DNA from: Nectonema munidae
Lineage: Eukaryota; Nematomorpha; Nectonematoida; Nectonematidae
Direction: 5' to 3'
Length of the DNA stretch: 64,000 bases
Assembly: GCA_030549495.1 (NCBI GenBank)
Contig: JAUIRK010000699.1
Location: forward strand, 29,420-93,419
Part shown: positions 12,001 to 23,993 of the stretch, piece after piece
Position numbering within the stretch: position 1 is the stretch's first letter
How the letters are laid out: the number at the start of each line of letters is the position of its first letter
The notes under the pieces: model-generated
What the model was told of the DNA's origin: nothing
The model's database searches: none
The model's input: the letters and a program-made list of their open reading frames with translations, nothing else
Position numbers and translations under genes: made by a program

Positions 12001-14297
12001 AGGTGTTTTACACATATGTACACATTTTCAAGTAGGCTGAATCCAGCAGTGATGTTTATTTTTTATAAAAATTAATTATACCTGTCAAAAAATTATTGAC
12101 ATAGGACACTTCAACTGAAATAAAGGACTTCATGATTAAATAATTATACGTAGCTATATATGTAATTCATTTTGTCACAGAACAAATAGAATTATAAGTA
12201 GACAAAACAAAATTGCAAAAAAAGAAAATATAACTGAAAATGATATAGAACTAAAAACAGGATTTTATACCGAATTCAATGAGGCGATTTTTTTAATGAA
12301 ATAAATAAAATACAAAACAAGGACTCTGTAGGGGCATATTTTGATGCGCATCATTTTATTTAAAGCAGAAAGACAGTTCGTTTATACTATTCACTCTACA
12401 ATATCTCGAAAGAAGCTGAATCGGTCAATTTAAATAAGTTTCGTGTTTGACCATTTTGAGAAAGTTTTATACGTATAATCAAACAATATACAAATGAACA
12501 AAGATGATAAAGTTGAAACATAATTTATTTATAATAAAAATTTGATCGTTTTTTTATATCTAATCATTTGGTTGTCGTATCGTTTCCCTAAAATAAAAAA
12601 TATTTTCACCTCAACATTACTTTTCTGCATAAAATTTGCAATTTTATTTAACAATTGCTGGAAGTATTTAAAAAAAAGTGAATGATCTCCTTTATTAAAA
12701 ACTGTCAAGGATAATAAAAATAGTTTAAAAAAAAGAGAAAAACTTTATTCGGAAATTTGTCTTTTTGATAATCAAGATTCAAAAAAACAAAAATTATTTT
12801 CAACCAAATGCTTAAGCTTTTTTCTTCTCCGTATATTCTTTAAACTTTTTCTTGTTGAATTCATTCTTTCATTTGCATCATTTATATTGCGCTTACTCTT
12901 TGCAAAACATTATTCTTTTCATTTTTTGACTATATAGAAATTGGGTCTAGATTTTATAGTCAATAATTTTATTCTGATAACTTTTTTCAAATTATCGATT
13001 AATGGTAAAACATCACATTTCATTTTTGTCATAATTTTGAGACCTCATTTTATCCATTTCTTAACCTTTCCAACTCCTCCTTTTTGGGAAAAATTTTCTA
13101 ACTAATATATTTTCAATGACTAAAAAAAGTAATATAAGATAAATATAAGTAGCAAATATTTTCTTAGTGAACCCGTGGAGGTTTGCATGGAATGTGTCCG
13201 AAAATCCTAAGATATTTTTGGATAATTGTAGAAATATGTGTTTTGACTACTTTAGACTAAATCCTTTTTTTAGAATCTAGTACGTTTCTAAGTTTGAGAT
13301 TCTTTACCTCATGAAGTCCCTTTAAGGGAAAATGTCTTGGAAAAACACCCTTTTTTGTTAGAGTAACAAAAAAAGTAACATTTTTTTCATTGATCTTTCA
13401 TATCTCGAAAAGTGGGTTTCATTAATATTCGAAAACACTAGCGAAAAATTACTCCGCATTCGTGTTTACAAGGAGATTTGCATTCGAGCATCTCTTGCTA
13501 TGATGCTCTAGTTAGTATTGAGTCAGAGTAAAAAAATTAAGGGTAACATTGATAAAGATATGAAAAAAAAGAAATGTTTTTGCTAGTGGATTTTTGACGT
13601 AGTTTTTTGCCTAGGGGTGTCACCTAGACGTTTTTCCTCAAGTGGGGTTTCCTGGGTCTCTCGCCCATAAAGTTTTGGTCTAGTCCTTTATAAATAAATT
13701 CAGTCATTAGAGATAACATTGTATCTAACAAGACTGAGTAGCGAGTGGGATGGCTTCCCCCTAAAGAGATTTCCCTCTTTTACTACTTTCGGTAATCCTA
13801 TACTTAACTGTCACGTCGATCAAAATTTCTTCTGCATTTATTGGCTAGTTACGTTTAAACTAGAGACCTGCACTGGTTTTAAAAATTATTCGTACGCGTA
13901 TTATTTTTCATCCCGCTATTTTTTTCACCGACTCATTGATCATTTTATTTATTTTGCACCCGCCCGCCCGCACCCACGATAAAAAAATTGTTATAGGCCG
14001 AACTATTTAGTATAATTTTTTAAAACCGTATCAAACCGTACTTAAAGTATTTCTATTAGAAAATTCATATTTATAAAATGTCAAAGAAATAAATCGCTTC
14101 ATTAAAACGAAACACACAAACCGCCCCTTAAAAAAGTTGCTGTGGATAACCCGCTAACGCCTCGCGCATACCACTAGTATGCCTATGTGAACTAGCCAAT
14201 AAACACAGAAGGAAACAACTTGATTGACATCACAAGTAAAAGATTACCTAGATTTCAATGTTTGTTTCATATTCTAGAGTTTTAAAATATCTGATAT
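12001..14297. other. AT-rich intergenic sequence
   Basis: More than 2 kb with no recognisable gene or element. A short GC-richer patch (CGCCCGCCCGCACC, 13965-13980) and sequence just before 14298 may belong to the 5' flank of the piggyBac copy that follows. Confidence 0.4.
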
Positions 14298-15540
14298 CTT
14301 TGAAGTGATTGACGAAAAAGAGATAGCTGATGCTGACGTTTTCATTGAACCTCCAATAAACGCATGTTCTTTGGTGGATGACGAAGATTCTAGAGATAAG
14401 GAAAAATTTAACAGCAAATCAACTTGGCACTTCGTTGTCAATTTGGATTAACATGACGATAATTATGATGATAAATCCTCAGAACCTCTAAAATCGAACA
14501 AAAAAGTCGACCGTTTATTGGAGTATTTTGAATACGGATCAAAATTGGAAAAGTGAATTTCTTCCAGTTCATGGACCTTTTCTTCATGAAACATTTTTCT
14601 CCCTTTTTTCCAATTTGGATTTGATTGACACAATTGTTGGCTTCACTAATCTTATTGCTACTCAAAATTACAGTGTCTTAAATACGTCAAGAGAAGAAAT
14701 GTTATACGGAATTTTAATAATGTCTGGGTATTCTATTTTGCCAAGAACAAGAATGTACTGGGAAAAAGCAAGATTGCTTCAACACACTCATAGTAGGTTC
14801 CATGAGAGGGCATAGATTAGAAGAAATTAAAAATTATCTTCATTTCTGCAATAACACAAAGCTTGGTTCCTCTGACATATTCACGAAAATCAGAATGTTA
14901 GTGAAAGAATTAAAAGAAAAATATCAATTATATATGCCCTTCAGAGAGTTTCACTTTTTTGATGAAACAATGATTCCGTACTTCAGAAATCATTGTAGCA
15001 AGCAGTTTATAAAAGCTAAACCAATCAGATTCGGCTGCAAACAATGATCTCATTGTGTCCCACCTGAATATTGTATAAATTTTGATTTGTACCAAGGGAG
15101 CAGTCCAGATAGTTTTCAATTCGGTGTTGGACCATCAATACTATTGAAGTTTGCCAATTCTCTCACTGAAAATTTGGTTAACCATTATCATTTTATCACT
15201 GACAAGTATTTTTCAACATATGAGATCAAGAATTTCTGAAAGTTTCTATGAAAGATCTCAAAAAAGAAAAGGGGATTTTACAAAATAATGAGTAGCAAGG
15301 ATGGAGTAAATTTGTGCCAATGGTATGATAATTGCTCAGGACTTGTTATTAGTAACACTCTCGATGATCAACCTTAGGAGTTGGCGAAAATAAAAGAATT
15401 TGTATAAGTCAACCTTATATGTTTAATGTCTACAATAACGATATGGGATGGGTGGATCAAAACATAGCACAGTACCGTTGCTATGTGCGTGCCAAGAAGT
15501 GGTTCTGGCCCATATTCACACATATTATGTAATTTTTTTC
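14298..15540 (+). mobile_element. piggyBac (PGBD3-like) transposase, broken copy
   Basis: A second, distinct piggyBac fossil on the plus strand. Blocks in order: acidic N-terminus with DVFIEPP (about 14335); PVHGPFLHETFFSLFSN and the NYSVLNTSREEMLYGILIMSGY block (14560-14730); RLEEIKNYLHFCNNT (14810-14870); FREFHFFDETMIPYF with the first catalytic Asp region (14940-14985). After these come ITDKYFSTYE (about 15200) and MGWVDQNIAQYR with the third Asp (15445-15480), then the AKKWFWPIFTHIM block (15493-15530). Frame changes and stops occur between blocks and the C-terminal zinc finger is missing. Its blocks differ from the copy at 1094-2707, so two piggyBac subfamilies are present. Confidence 0.85.
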
Positions 15541-15906
15541 GATGGGAAATTTAGTTAATTTCTGGTAATTAGAATTTCACAAAATTTAGCATAGCTACGG
15601 ATGGGCAAATATAGACCAACACTTTTGGTGTATCCATTAAGACTGTTAAAAACAAATATATACAATAATCTCATCATTAGCACATCCTCAAAATTATTGG
15701 GGGGCGAAATTTTTTTCTTGCAATTTTCAAAATTAGTGGTCTGGAAATACCACGGGAGACCAAATATTCAAGCAATCCTTTAAAATAGAGTGTACTCAGC
15801 GCATACCTAAAGTCCAAAATTTATAAGACTACTTTATATTTTTTTTACAAAATTGGTGAATTTAAATACTATACTTCCAGCGAAAATATTTTAATTAAAT
15901 TTGCAT
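15541..15906. other. AT-rich spacer
   Basis: Nothing recognisable between the piggyBac fossil and the MITE. Confidence 0.4.
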
Positions 15907-15916
15907 ATCGAATATA

Positions 15917-16490
15917 GTGCGCAGAAAAAATGCCCCCAATTAAAAAGTAGGAAAAAATGCTCCCAGTAAAAATGCCCCCGAAAAAAATGCCTTAATTTAA
16001 AATTATGAAAAAATGACCCAACACAAAAAATTATTAATTAAAATTTTTAAAAAAGATATGTCAAATAAAGATTTTTGTAAAAAAAAAGTCAATTTTTCAT
16101 CTAAAACATTTAAAATTTAATTAAAGTAACCTAAAAACTCAGCATACTACAATTTTTTAAATACAAAAATTTTTTTATAAAACAGCAAATATTTTTGGAC
16201 TTTGTGTGTATCAGAACACTTTCTAAATATAATTTGTATTTTAACTGATTTTAAGAACACATTCCCACAAATCTGCACATTTGCTATTGTTTTCAAGAAC
16301 TTTATAAAGAAAAAACCCTATAGATTAAGAAATTTTAGAAATTTAGCCTTTCAAAACGGGACCAAATAAAAATATTTATATAATTAAAAAAAATCCTGAA
16401 AATCAAAAATTAGGGGGCATTTTTTCCTACTTTTTAATTGGGGCATTTATTTCGGGGGCATTTTTTCTGGGGGCATTTTTACCTACAACC
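15917..16490. mobile_element. MULE-like MITE with 10-bp target duplication
   Basis: A 574-bp non-coding element. It is flanked by identical 10-bp copies of ATCGAATATA at 15907-15916 and 16491-16500. Its ends are inverted repeats of about 75 bp. Both are built from reiterated 'AAAAATGCCCCC' phrases around a shared 'AATTAAAAAGTAGGAAAAAATG' core (left 15930-15990, right 16411-16485). The 9-10 bp duplication and long inverted ends fit Mutator-like (MULE) non-autonomous elements. It has no coding capacity and its mobiliser is unknown. Confidence 0.75.
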
Positions 16491-16500
16491 ATCGAATATA

Positions 16501-17020
16501 CATTAGTTTAAAAAAATCCAAAAATGTTAGGGGGTGGAATAGGCTTTTCATTTGAAAAATGAAGTAGTCTCACATTACAGGAATTGATGAAAGGATATTT
16601 GATTCATAGAGAAAACAAATAACTGAAGGTTTGGTAGTTTTATATGAGTGAATGTAGTCTAAAGGCAAAGAGTCTACTAGACACCCTGCGATGTTTATAT
16701 GAAAAAAATGTGATTGATTCAGGGGCAAGGGTATAAAACGAAGTTATAATTGTGCAAACAAAAATAAAACAAAAAATTAAAATCGCATTATTTCATTTTA
16801 CTCAGCATCATTCAAAAATAGTTTAAAAGCTAAATTGATACAAGCTACAAAAAGTAAAATAACTTTTAACAATTTGCAATGATTTGCCTTTTATAATAAC
16901 TTTTAAGGAAAAAAAGTCTATCAGAAAAAGTTATAGAGCTTCAACAAAAACTAAAAAATTTTAGAGCATAACTTAAATTTTTTGAAAACTAATTTGACGT
17001 ATCCCTACAGCATAATCTAT
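16501..17020. other. AT-rich spacer
   Basis: No gene or element seen. Confidence 0.4.
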
Positions 17021-17165
17021 GAGTGGCATGGCAGGTTGGTTGAGATGATGGACATAGCACGGAAGCCTATGGATTCGATTCCTCATTGATACGAATTTGT
17101 TCATAGTTTGACATAAGCGGTACATCAGTGTCTGGTCAATGAAAATACATCCGCTGCACCTTACC
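17021..17165 (+). repeat. tRNA-derived SINE, copy 3 (diverged)
   Basis: The plus strand carries an A-box-like TGGCATGGCAGG (17024-17035) and a B box GGATTCGATTCC (17071-17082). The body ('gataagcgg...cgatgaaaac' type) matches the reverse complement of the SINE bodies at 510-641 and 21122-21247 in diverged form. The tRNA-like head differs more than the body. Confidence 0.55.
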
Positions 17166-17331
17166 TTTTACTCAAAATTGAAAAATTTGCTACATAATTA
17201 ACATAAGAGAGAAAGGAAACAAAATAACTAATAAAGCAATTTTCACTATTTTAAAATGGAAACATCTTTTTTTATTTTATCTCTATTAAATTATTTCAAA
17301 TTAATCAATTTATCTCTTAATTTTTTAGAAT

Positions 17332-17541
17332 TGTCCATGAGACAAAATGTCTTATGAAAATAACGGGACGAATTATCCATGAAACAAAATGCCTTATGAA
17401 AATAATGGGGGGAATTGTCGATGGGACGAACTGTCTTATGAAAATAATGGGGCGAATTGTCCATGGGACGAACTGTCTTATGAAAATAATGGGGCGAATT
17501 GTCCATGGGACGAACTGTCTTATGAAAATAATGGGGCGAAC
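17332..17541. repeat. 42-bp minisatellite, five units
   Basis: Exactly five 42-bp units in tandem (17332, 17374, 17416, 17458, 17500). The last two are identical and the first two carry several changes, so the array probably grew at its right end. Units contain 'TTATGAAAATAATGGGGCGAA' type sequence and 'GTCCATGGGACGAACTGTC'. Since 42 is a multiple of three, a 14-residue repeat can be read on both strands. There is no start context or similarity to support coding. Confidence 0.85.
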
Positions 17542-17559
17542 TGTCGGAGGAACAAACTA

Positions 17560-18056
17560 AAATAAATAAAGTATACGAGAAAAGAAAATCATTGCGTTTT
17601 TTTTTGAATATTTCTGTCTACAAATAAAATTCTGACAGCTGTCATAAATAGATCAAGTACATTTTTAACAACTGAAACATTTTGTTTCGATATTATATTT
17701 TTATTATAATAATCAACAAATTTTCTTAAAAAAAGTGATTTGATTATGTACAGTGTTACTTATAAAATTTAACAATCGAACATTATAAAAAATATCTCTG
17801 CTCAAATATTAAGCAAATAGAGTATTCTTGCTTTTAAAGTGAATAGATAATCAAAATATTCATACCCAAATAACTCTTTAAAAAAAATTGACTTGAAAAT
17901 TTCAAATGTTACAAAATGTAGCAAACGTAGTGATAAAGATTAAGTAACTTTTGTTGAAAAAAAATTCTTAGCGCGAGTCTAACAATATTCATTGATATAA
18001 AATTGTAACAATTGGAAACTATTTTAATTTAACTCTAAATGCAAATTAGATAGAAG
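17560..18056. other. AT-rich spacer
   Basis: No gene or element seen. Confidence 0.4.
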
Positions 18057-18258
18057 CAGTGGTATAACCAGAAAAAAAGTTAATGGGAGGGGGGGCACAA
18101 TTTAAAAACAAAAAACGTGAGCAACATTTTGTATACTTTCTTGATCCTTTCATTGGAGAAATTTTCAAAAACTGATATCGCATAAGTTGCATGGGGCACC
18201 ATGCGGTACATAGGAGTGTGGGCACGGCCCCTCATGCCCCAGCCTAGCTACGTCACTG
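18057..18258. mobile_element. hAT MITE (202 bp) with 8-bp target duplication
   Basis: Left end CAGTGGTATAACCAG and right end (reverse complement) CAGTGACGTAGCTAGG are imperfect inverted ends of the common hAT 'CAGTGGCGTAGCTAGG' type. The flanks are gatagaag (18049-18056) and gagagaag (18259-18266), a 7/8 match to an 8-bp hAT duplication. There is no coding capacity. Confidence 0.65.
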
Positions 18259-18652
18259 GAGAGAAGAGAGCTGAATGAGATAGGAGAGCTTAACAAGAGA
18301 AGAGGGCTTGAACGAAAGAAGAGAGCTTGAGTGAATGATTGAGTTTTAGCAGAGAAAGCGGAAGAGAAAAACAGAGGAGAGAGAAAGAGAAACACTGTGA
18401 CAAAAGATGAGAAAATCTAGTCGATCATCAACATGTGTTTGCTCAAAAATACTACGAGACACTGTGATAAACATTGCTTACTTATTGTGTGCACATTGAA
18501 GCAATGGATTATTATTATATAGCTCTCACGCATCGTCTGTAAAATATGTTCGATAGGAATTTCAGAGCAACTTGGCATGATGTTTGATTGATTCGAAAGT
18601 CGGCATACATGTTTTATAAACAAGCAGCAACTCTTACTTATAGAAAATTATT
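18259..18652. other. Purine-rich spacer
   Basis: A GA-rich stretch (18259-18400) followed by unremarkable sequence. No gene seen. Confidence 0.4.
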
Positions 18653-18731
18653 GGGGGGGGGGGGGGGGGGGAGGGGGGCGAAGGTTACTTCCCCCCCCCC
18701 CCCCCCCTGAAAACACATTGGGGGGGGGGGG
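18653..18731. repeat. Long G and C homopolymer tracts
   Basis: On the plus strand: G19 (18653-18671), A, G6, then C17 (18691-18707), then G12 (18720-18731). The G19 and C17 blocks can pair as a hairpin, and each G block could form quadruplex structures. The flanks ('gtgcgcccctgacaataatt' to the right) look like part of a GC-ended DNA transposon. Homopolymer lengths may be unreliable. Confidence 0.7.
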
Positions 18732-18769
18732 CGGTCGCCCCTCCCGGATGTGCGCCCCTGACAATAATT

Positions 18770-19346
18770 TGATTTCAAATCTTTGCGATAATAAAAAATT
18801 TTTTTAGCGAAACTCTGTGAAAGGATCATTTTCTCTAGAGGTAATCAAGATTTCATTCCACTCGGACAATTTTAAGTGGAATAGTCTCTTAAGCCCTTTT
18901 AAACGTTTTTGTCTTTCATGTTGTCTTGCTTGATCACTGATTAATCAAATCAAATCAAATATATGGAAAATGTGATAAATAAAACGCGAGACATGAAATG
19001 TATATTTTGAAAAGGAAGATCAAAGGGACTCTGGTATTTTATTTAAATGTAGTTTGTCTTATCAATGCTTTGAAAGAGTGCATGGATCTTTTTCTCAAAC
19101 TTTTCACTCCTGATCGGCATGTCGATGCAGTAGAACGGGTTTTTAAGGGCAAAGTCACAGTAAATCGCGTATACACCCTGCAAAATAAAAGTGGAAAATG
19201 ATTGCAAATTTGTAGGAGATATCTTTAAGGAATGGACTATGACACGCGTTAAGCCCTTTAATGTCTGGAGGCAGATGATGTGGAAGTGAAGCGTCTCCAA
19301 TGTGAGAATTCCATTCGCCTTCCGATTGAAAGGCGAAAGTTGCGAG
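18770..19346. other. Intergenic sequence, no assigned gene
   Basis: A 67-codon open frame at 18998-19201 and its antisense partner have no recognisable similarity. The GC-balanced patch 19240-19330 may be repeat-derived. No firm call. Confidence 0.3.
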
Positions 19347-19710
19347 CTTATGGCATAGAGGGAGTGATATGTACTAGCGAGTTTGATTTGTTAATTTGTC
19401 GTAAATAATAATAATTAATGTAAATATTATATGTATGTATAAATAAAATCCTATAAAAATAAAATCTTGTGCTAGCTTAAAAGTTTAACTAAAATATTAA
19501 AAACGTTTATATAGCTATATTTATATTTTATTTATATACCTTATGGCATAGAGGGAGTGATATGTACTAGCGAGTTTGATTTGTTAATTTGTCGTAAATA
19601 ATAATAATTAATGTAAATATTATATGTATGTATAAATAAAGTCCTATAAAAATAAAATCTTGTGCTAGCTTCGACAAAAGTTTAACTAAAATATTAAAAA
19701 CGTTTATATA
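19347..19710. repeat. Near-identical direct duplication, ~170 bp unit
   Basis: The segment from 19347 ('cttatggcatagagggag') to about 19514 is repeated at 19540-19710 with only a few changes, chiefly a short 'cgac' insertion. About 25 bp of TA-rich sequence lies between. The near identity points to a recent local duplication. It has no coding content. Confidence 0.8.
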
Positions 19711-19761
19711 ATTTGACATTCCCCAAATTAGCAATTGATGCAAGCATATCAACCTACGTTG

Positions 19762-19800
19762 GAAAGTGCTTAGATATATCCTACCTACCTATATAATTTG
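19762..19800 (-). repeat. Dispersed repeat C end
   Basis: Read on the minus strand, 'tatataggtaggtagg...aagcacttt' matches plus-strand sequence at 53474-53535 ('tatataggtagttaggtagg...aagcacttc...tatgctt'). Probably the end of one dispersed repeat in opposite orientations. Confidence 0.5.
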
Positions 19801-19929
19801 ACACTAAAAATGTAAATTATTTTTAAACATTTAAAAATTGATCAAAGTTAAACGTGCACTTAATTGAGATTTTTTAATGTGTATTTTTATCTGTAAAAAG
19901 TTGCGTCTAAGCCTGACCTCATAAAATAT

Positions 19930-20420
19930 TCATTCAAATAAATATAGGTTTTTATATTAAATAAGACATTCTGTTTTCATTTATAGATTCTGTTTTTGAA
20001 TTTATAATTTAAAAATTTCTAAAAATGTCAATCTAATTTGTGGTTTATGTCTAAAAATTGTGCCTAAAAACCTTCATTTAAATTTTAGATTAAATATATA
20101 TTTTTCACCAAATGACAAATGCTGGTTTGCTTTTTGGCTTCAATTTTCGATTTAAGGGTTAAAAAATATCTAAAACTGTTAATCAAATTTATAGTTTACG
20201 TCTGAAAACAGTCTACAAAAATATTTTTTGAAATTTAAAATAAAATATTTGCTTTTATTCCGTTTCGACAATGCTGGTTTTATTTCTGGACTCAGTTATC
20301 GCATTTAGGTTTCAAAAATACCTCAAACTTTAATCAAATTTGTGGTTTACGTCTAAAAATTTTCTTAAAAAATATTCATTCAAATTTTATATGAAGTAAA
20401 ATTTTTTATACGTTATGTAA
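19930..20420 (+). repeat. ~152 bp tandem repeat array, locus 3
   Basis: Three monomers in regular 151-152 bp spacing, marked by TGGTTTATGTCTAAAA-type phrases near 20041, 20192 and 20343. Each has the 'ttatttctggactcag' type block. This is the most regular locus of the family. Confidence 0.75.
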
Positions 20421-20769
20421 AATTTTATTCACGACATGGGCGTGAGTAAGTTTGGATCAATCAAATTTTCTATCTATGAATAATCATACTCTATAATATT
20501 TTTGATTAAAATCATTATAGAATATTATAAATAAATAAAAATTTTCTTATCTCAACATTTGTACTGATTTAATATACTAAACTATGAAAGTTGAAATAAC
20601 AATTAATCAAAACGAAAATCTTAATTGTTGAAATACTTTTTTATAATAAGTATTTATAAAATTTTGAATTTATCTCTAGATAATATATTACTTAGCCTCT
20701 ATTTTAAATACACTCTTAATAAGGTATTTTATATACAGTTGAAAGTCTATAAGGCTTTCATAAATATAA

Positions 20770-20960
20770 TTTTAATCGTAAAAATGGCTCTGGACTGAAA
20801 ATCGTCGATCAAAATTTTGATTGAAGGTAAAATTCTCTCTACCCTTCAAATTAGAAATAATTTTTACACTAAATGCATTATGCTTATTTCATTCTATACT
20901 CCATTTTGGCCAATACTGTTCAAAAATATCTTAAACTTTAATAAAAAAAATTCAGAAAAT
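20770..20960 (+). repeat. Tandem repeat family, single diverged monomer
   Basis: One monomer ('gatcaaaattttgattgaagg', 'ttatttcattctatactccattttggcc') similar to those at 6470-7330 and 51960-52080. Confidence 0.5.
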
Positions 20961-21121
20961 CGTTATACATTGGTTATACAATAAAAATATAATGAAAAAA
21001 GAAAAACAAAAGCATAATAAAATTTTTTGAAAATTAGTATGAGAGAAGAAAGCGAGCTGAAATCAAATTGAAAAGAACATAAAATCAAAAGAAACTAATA
21101 ATAGATAAAGATACAATGAAC

Positions 21122-21247
21122 TGTTTTAATCGAAAAGTCACAATTGCGCCGCTTGTATCTAACTATAAAGAAAGGAGGCTTGATAAAGGATCGAACCCAA
21201 GACCTTGAGTTATCGAAACCCAGTATCTAACCAACCTTAACCATGCC
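21122..21247 (-). repeat. tRNA-derived SINE, copy 2
   Basis: Same family and orientation as the copy at 510-641: B box (reverse complement of ggatcgaaccc at 21188-21198) and an identical 'cacaattgcgccgcttgtat' body phrase. It is slightly shorter and carries scattered changes. Confidence 0.7.
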
Positions 21248-21639
21248 CCCAAAATAGTAACTTCCAGGTCCAACGTATAAATTTTCAGCGTAATATCCTT
21301 ATGAAGAGCTACATAATTTTAAGAAAGAAGTATGTATTTTGACTAAATCAAATATTTACCATGTTTTAATGAAGTAGTATAATGGGTCTAGGGCGACTAA
21401 AAGTCAATAAAGTCAGAACTCTGAAATGACAATTTTCAAGACAGTCAAATATTTCTCATTTATTTTGAGGTTCGGTTTTTTTAAGGTCAATAAAATAAAA
21501 TATCTTTTTCTTAAAAAAGTTTTTTAAGTTGATAAGTTAAAAAAGTTAAAACAAACTCAAAACACTTCTTTTTTTGCTCAATATTCAAAATATCAGCTCT
21601 AGTTAGATAAAAAATTTTAATGGCAGATGAAAGTCGAGT

Positions 21640-22340
21640 TTCTTCAAAAATTGTTGGAAATATTTTGATAGGAGATATTGAAAAACACGAATAATATGGC
21701 TAGTTGGATGACAATGATTAGAAGAACCTTTAACTTCTATGAAACTCACTCATATAAATAATTGACGACATTATAAAAGATTTCAATATTGAAAGAGAAA
21801 TCGTTTTCATATTATTGACAGACTTAATATATAGACTTAATATATCTTCTAGTAAAACTTTAAAAATACTATTTTCAAATATGTTTCATGTGACTTGTAC
21901 ATTTGATGCATAATTCTGCCATGAAGGTGAAATAGTTTTATAAAAATGTTGGTGAATTAATTGCGTCTATTAAAATACTGACGTGTACAAAGAAAAAGTA
22001 GAAGAAGCTTGTTCAAATATCTTGAATATCCCTTTTGACCAAGCATTACACGTTGGGCAACAAAGTTGGTAAAAGGCAACGCTATACTATTGAGAGTCAG
22101 TTAAAAAATTGGGAATAAAATCGAAAAAGATGGAAGTATTTTCGTTAAAAGAGCTCGCAAAACTATTTATGATGATAGTGTAACAAAGTCTACCAACTTT
22201 CTAAAATTGTTGAGAAATCTTTCATCTGAATTTTCAAACGAAATAGCATATGAAACGCACATGAGTTTGAAATTCCAGCAAGACGAATGTCACGCAATAG
22301 AATTTTCGACAAAAGAATTAAAAAAAAAGAATATCGACCA
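21640..22340 (+). mobile_element. hAT-like transposase remnant
   Basis: Decayed plus-strand translation resembles the middle of hAT-type transposases: a 'C.CVIFDAQFC..GE.V' stretch near 21895-21935 (family 'C..H..HN...K.'), then 'EEACSNILNIPFDQALH' near 22000. SVTKSTNFLKLLRNLSSEFSN follows near 22180-22245. Frames shift several times and neither end is found. The family call rests on block order only. Confidence 0.4.
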
Positions 22341-23993
22341 CCTATTTATATAGACCGGTTTTTACAAGTACGGTTTATTTCTGCATTAAATTGAGTATAT
22401 ATAATATTCTCTAATCCGACCACCTCTCTATTTCATACATCGAATATTATAACTGACCCAACTTATTGTTTCAACTTCCTTAAACCGACCATGTTATATG
22501 ATAAATTACCCTATACAGATTTCGATTATATTATTAACACCTCCTAGATAAGTGATAAATCAGGCTTATATGCGTGTGCACAGTGTACACGCGTTTTAAC
22601 TTTTGTGGGAACAAATATCGTGGTGAGAGGCTTATAAAATGTTTGAGTGTATGTAGTTTTTTTTTTGGATTTGTTATTTAAGACTCAATATACTTGATAT
22701 TATACCTGATTTTCCACATCTAAACACTGTTTTAAAAAAAGAAACAATAATAAATTGTAAAAAATGAATACGAATTTCTAAATTTTTCCCGAAATTACTA
22801 GAGAATAGGCATTTTTTCAATTTCTCAGAAGGGATGCAACAACATGGGTAAGAGCGAGAAATATTTTTAGCAAATTTTCAGAGCCAGTAAAATTATACGA
22901 GAATACAACTGCTTTGATGTCAGCATATTTCCACCGCAAACATTTGTTTTTATGATATGCGCTTGTTATTCTGTGATTTGAGATGCCAGCCAGCATCAAC
23001 AAAAGTTTTGATGTCACTAAAACTCTTTTAGAAAAACCTTGTTCCCTCTACAAAAAATCCCTCAGTACGCCACGCTTCGTAATAACCTAAAATCATGATT
23101 GCGAAGTTTTTTCATTTTTTTATAAATAACAAAACAATAAACTTTCTTTTAAAACGTTGTTTTGTACTTTGAAATTAAAATTCATTCCTATAGTTGTAGC
23201 CTACTATTGATGCATGGTTAAATTATCATTCAAATCAATAAAAATAATAACAATAGTTCGGAAATTATTATTTTTGGAAAATTCTATTTGTTGGTATAAA
23301 ATTGAAGTATTAGAGTTTTGAAACTTTGTTGAGACAAGCACAAAAGAGAAAATTATGAAATTTCAAAAGAAACTATTATATATATTGGAAATCAACTAAA
23401 TTGTCTCAAAAGTTACTTGCGATAATTGAAAGCTAAAGATACTTTATAAGGATCGTAAGTTTAATTTAACTATTAGTTTATTTAAAAAGTATTGAATTTG
23501 ATCGGTAAACGCGTGTATTTTAGTTTTTTGATTGCTAAGGGACTACATACCGGCAGTATTGCACAATGGGCTAAATAGGTCAATAGATAAGCAAGCAAAG
23601 TGAGATCAGAAAGATAAACCACAGAGTTTATTTTTTGCACTTTCATCGATATTTTCTTGTCTAGAGGAATTCATCTCAAAAGTAATACAGTGTGTAATTT
23701 CTTCTAAAACTCTTTTGCAAAAAAAGATGGGCAAATACGTGAAAACACTCGTTTTGCTCTCTGAGTACTGAGAATAGAACTCTCACGTATCGATCACTCA
23801 ATGCTAGATAACTTGGAAAAAGCGAAACTTTGAAACCCAAGCTTGTCAAATTCAAGACTAGTTCTCAGTTGATAAGAAATTGTGAAAAAAATTGTTATCA
23901 TGTTTTTTTGTAACACTTTGGTTAATTTATTTTATTGTAATAATTAAAAGAGCCCAAAGTGTTAAACTACCTCCATTTTTTATTATTGTAAAA
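22341..23993. other. AT-rich intergenic sequence
   Basis: 'CCGACCAC'-type phrases recur at 22336, 22417 and 22483 and may be a pogo-like transposon end. No coding exon is recognised. The remainder is AT-rich. Confidence 0.35.

Noticed and set aside
17332-17541. CRISPR array or repeat-protein gene
   Set aside because: Units are directly contiguous with no spacers, and the genome is eukaryotic. Open reading on both strands is a by-product of the 42-bp unit length.
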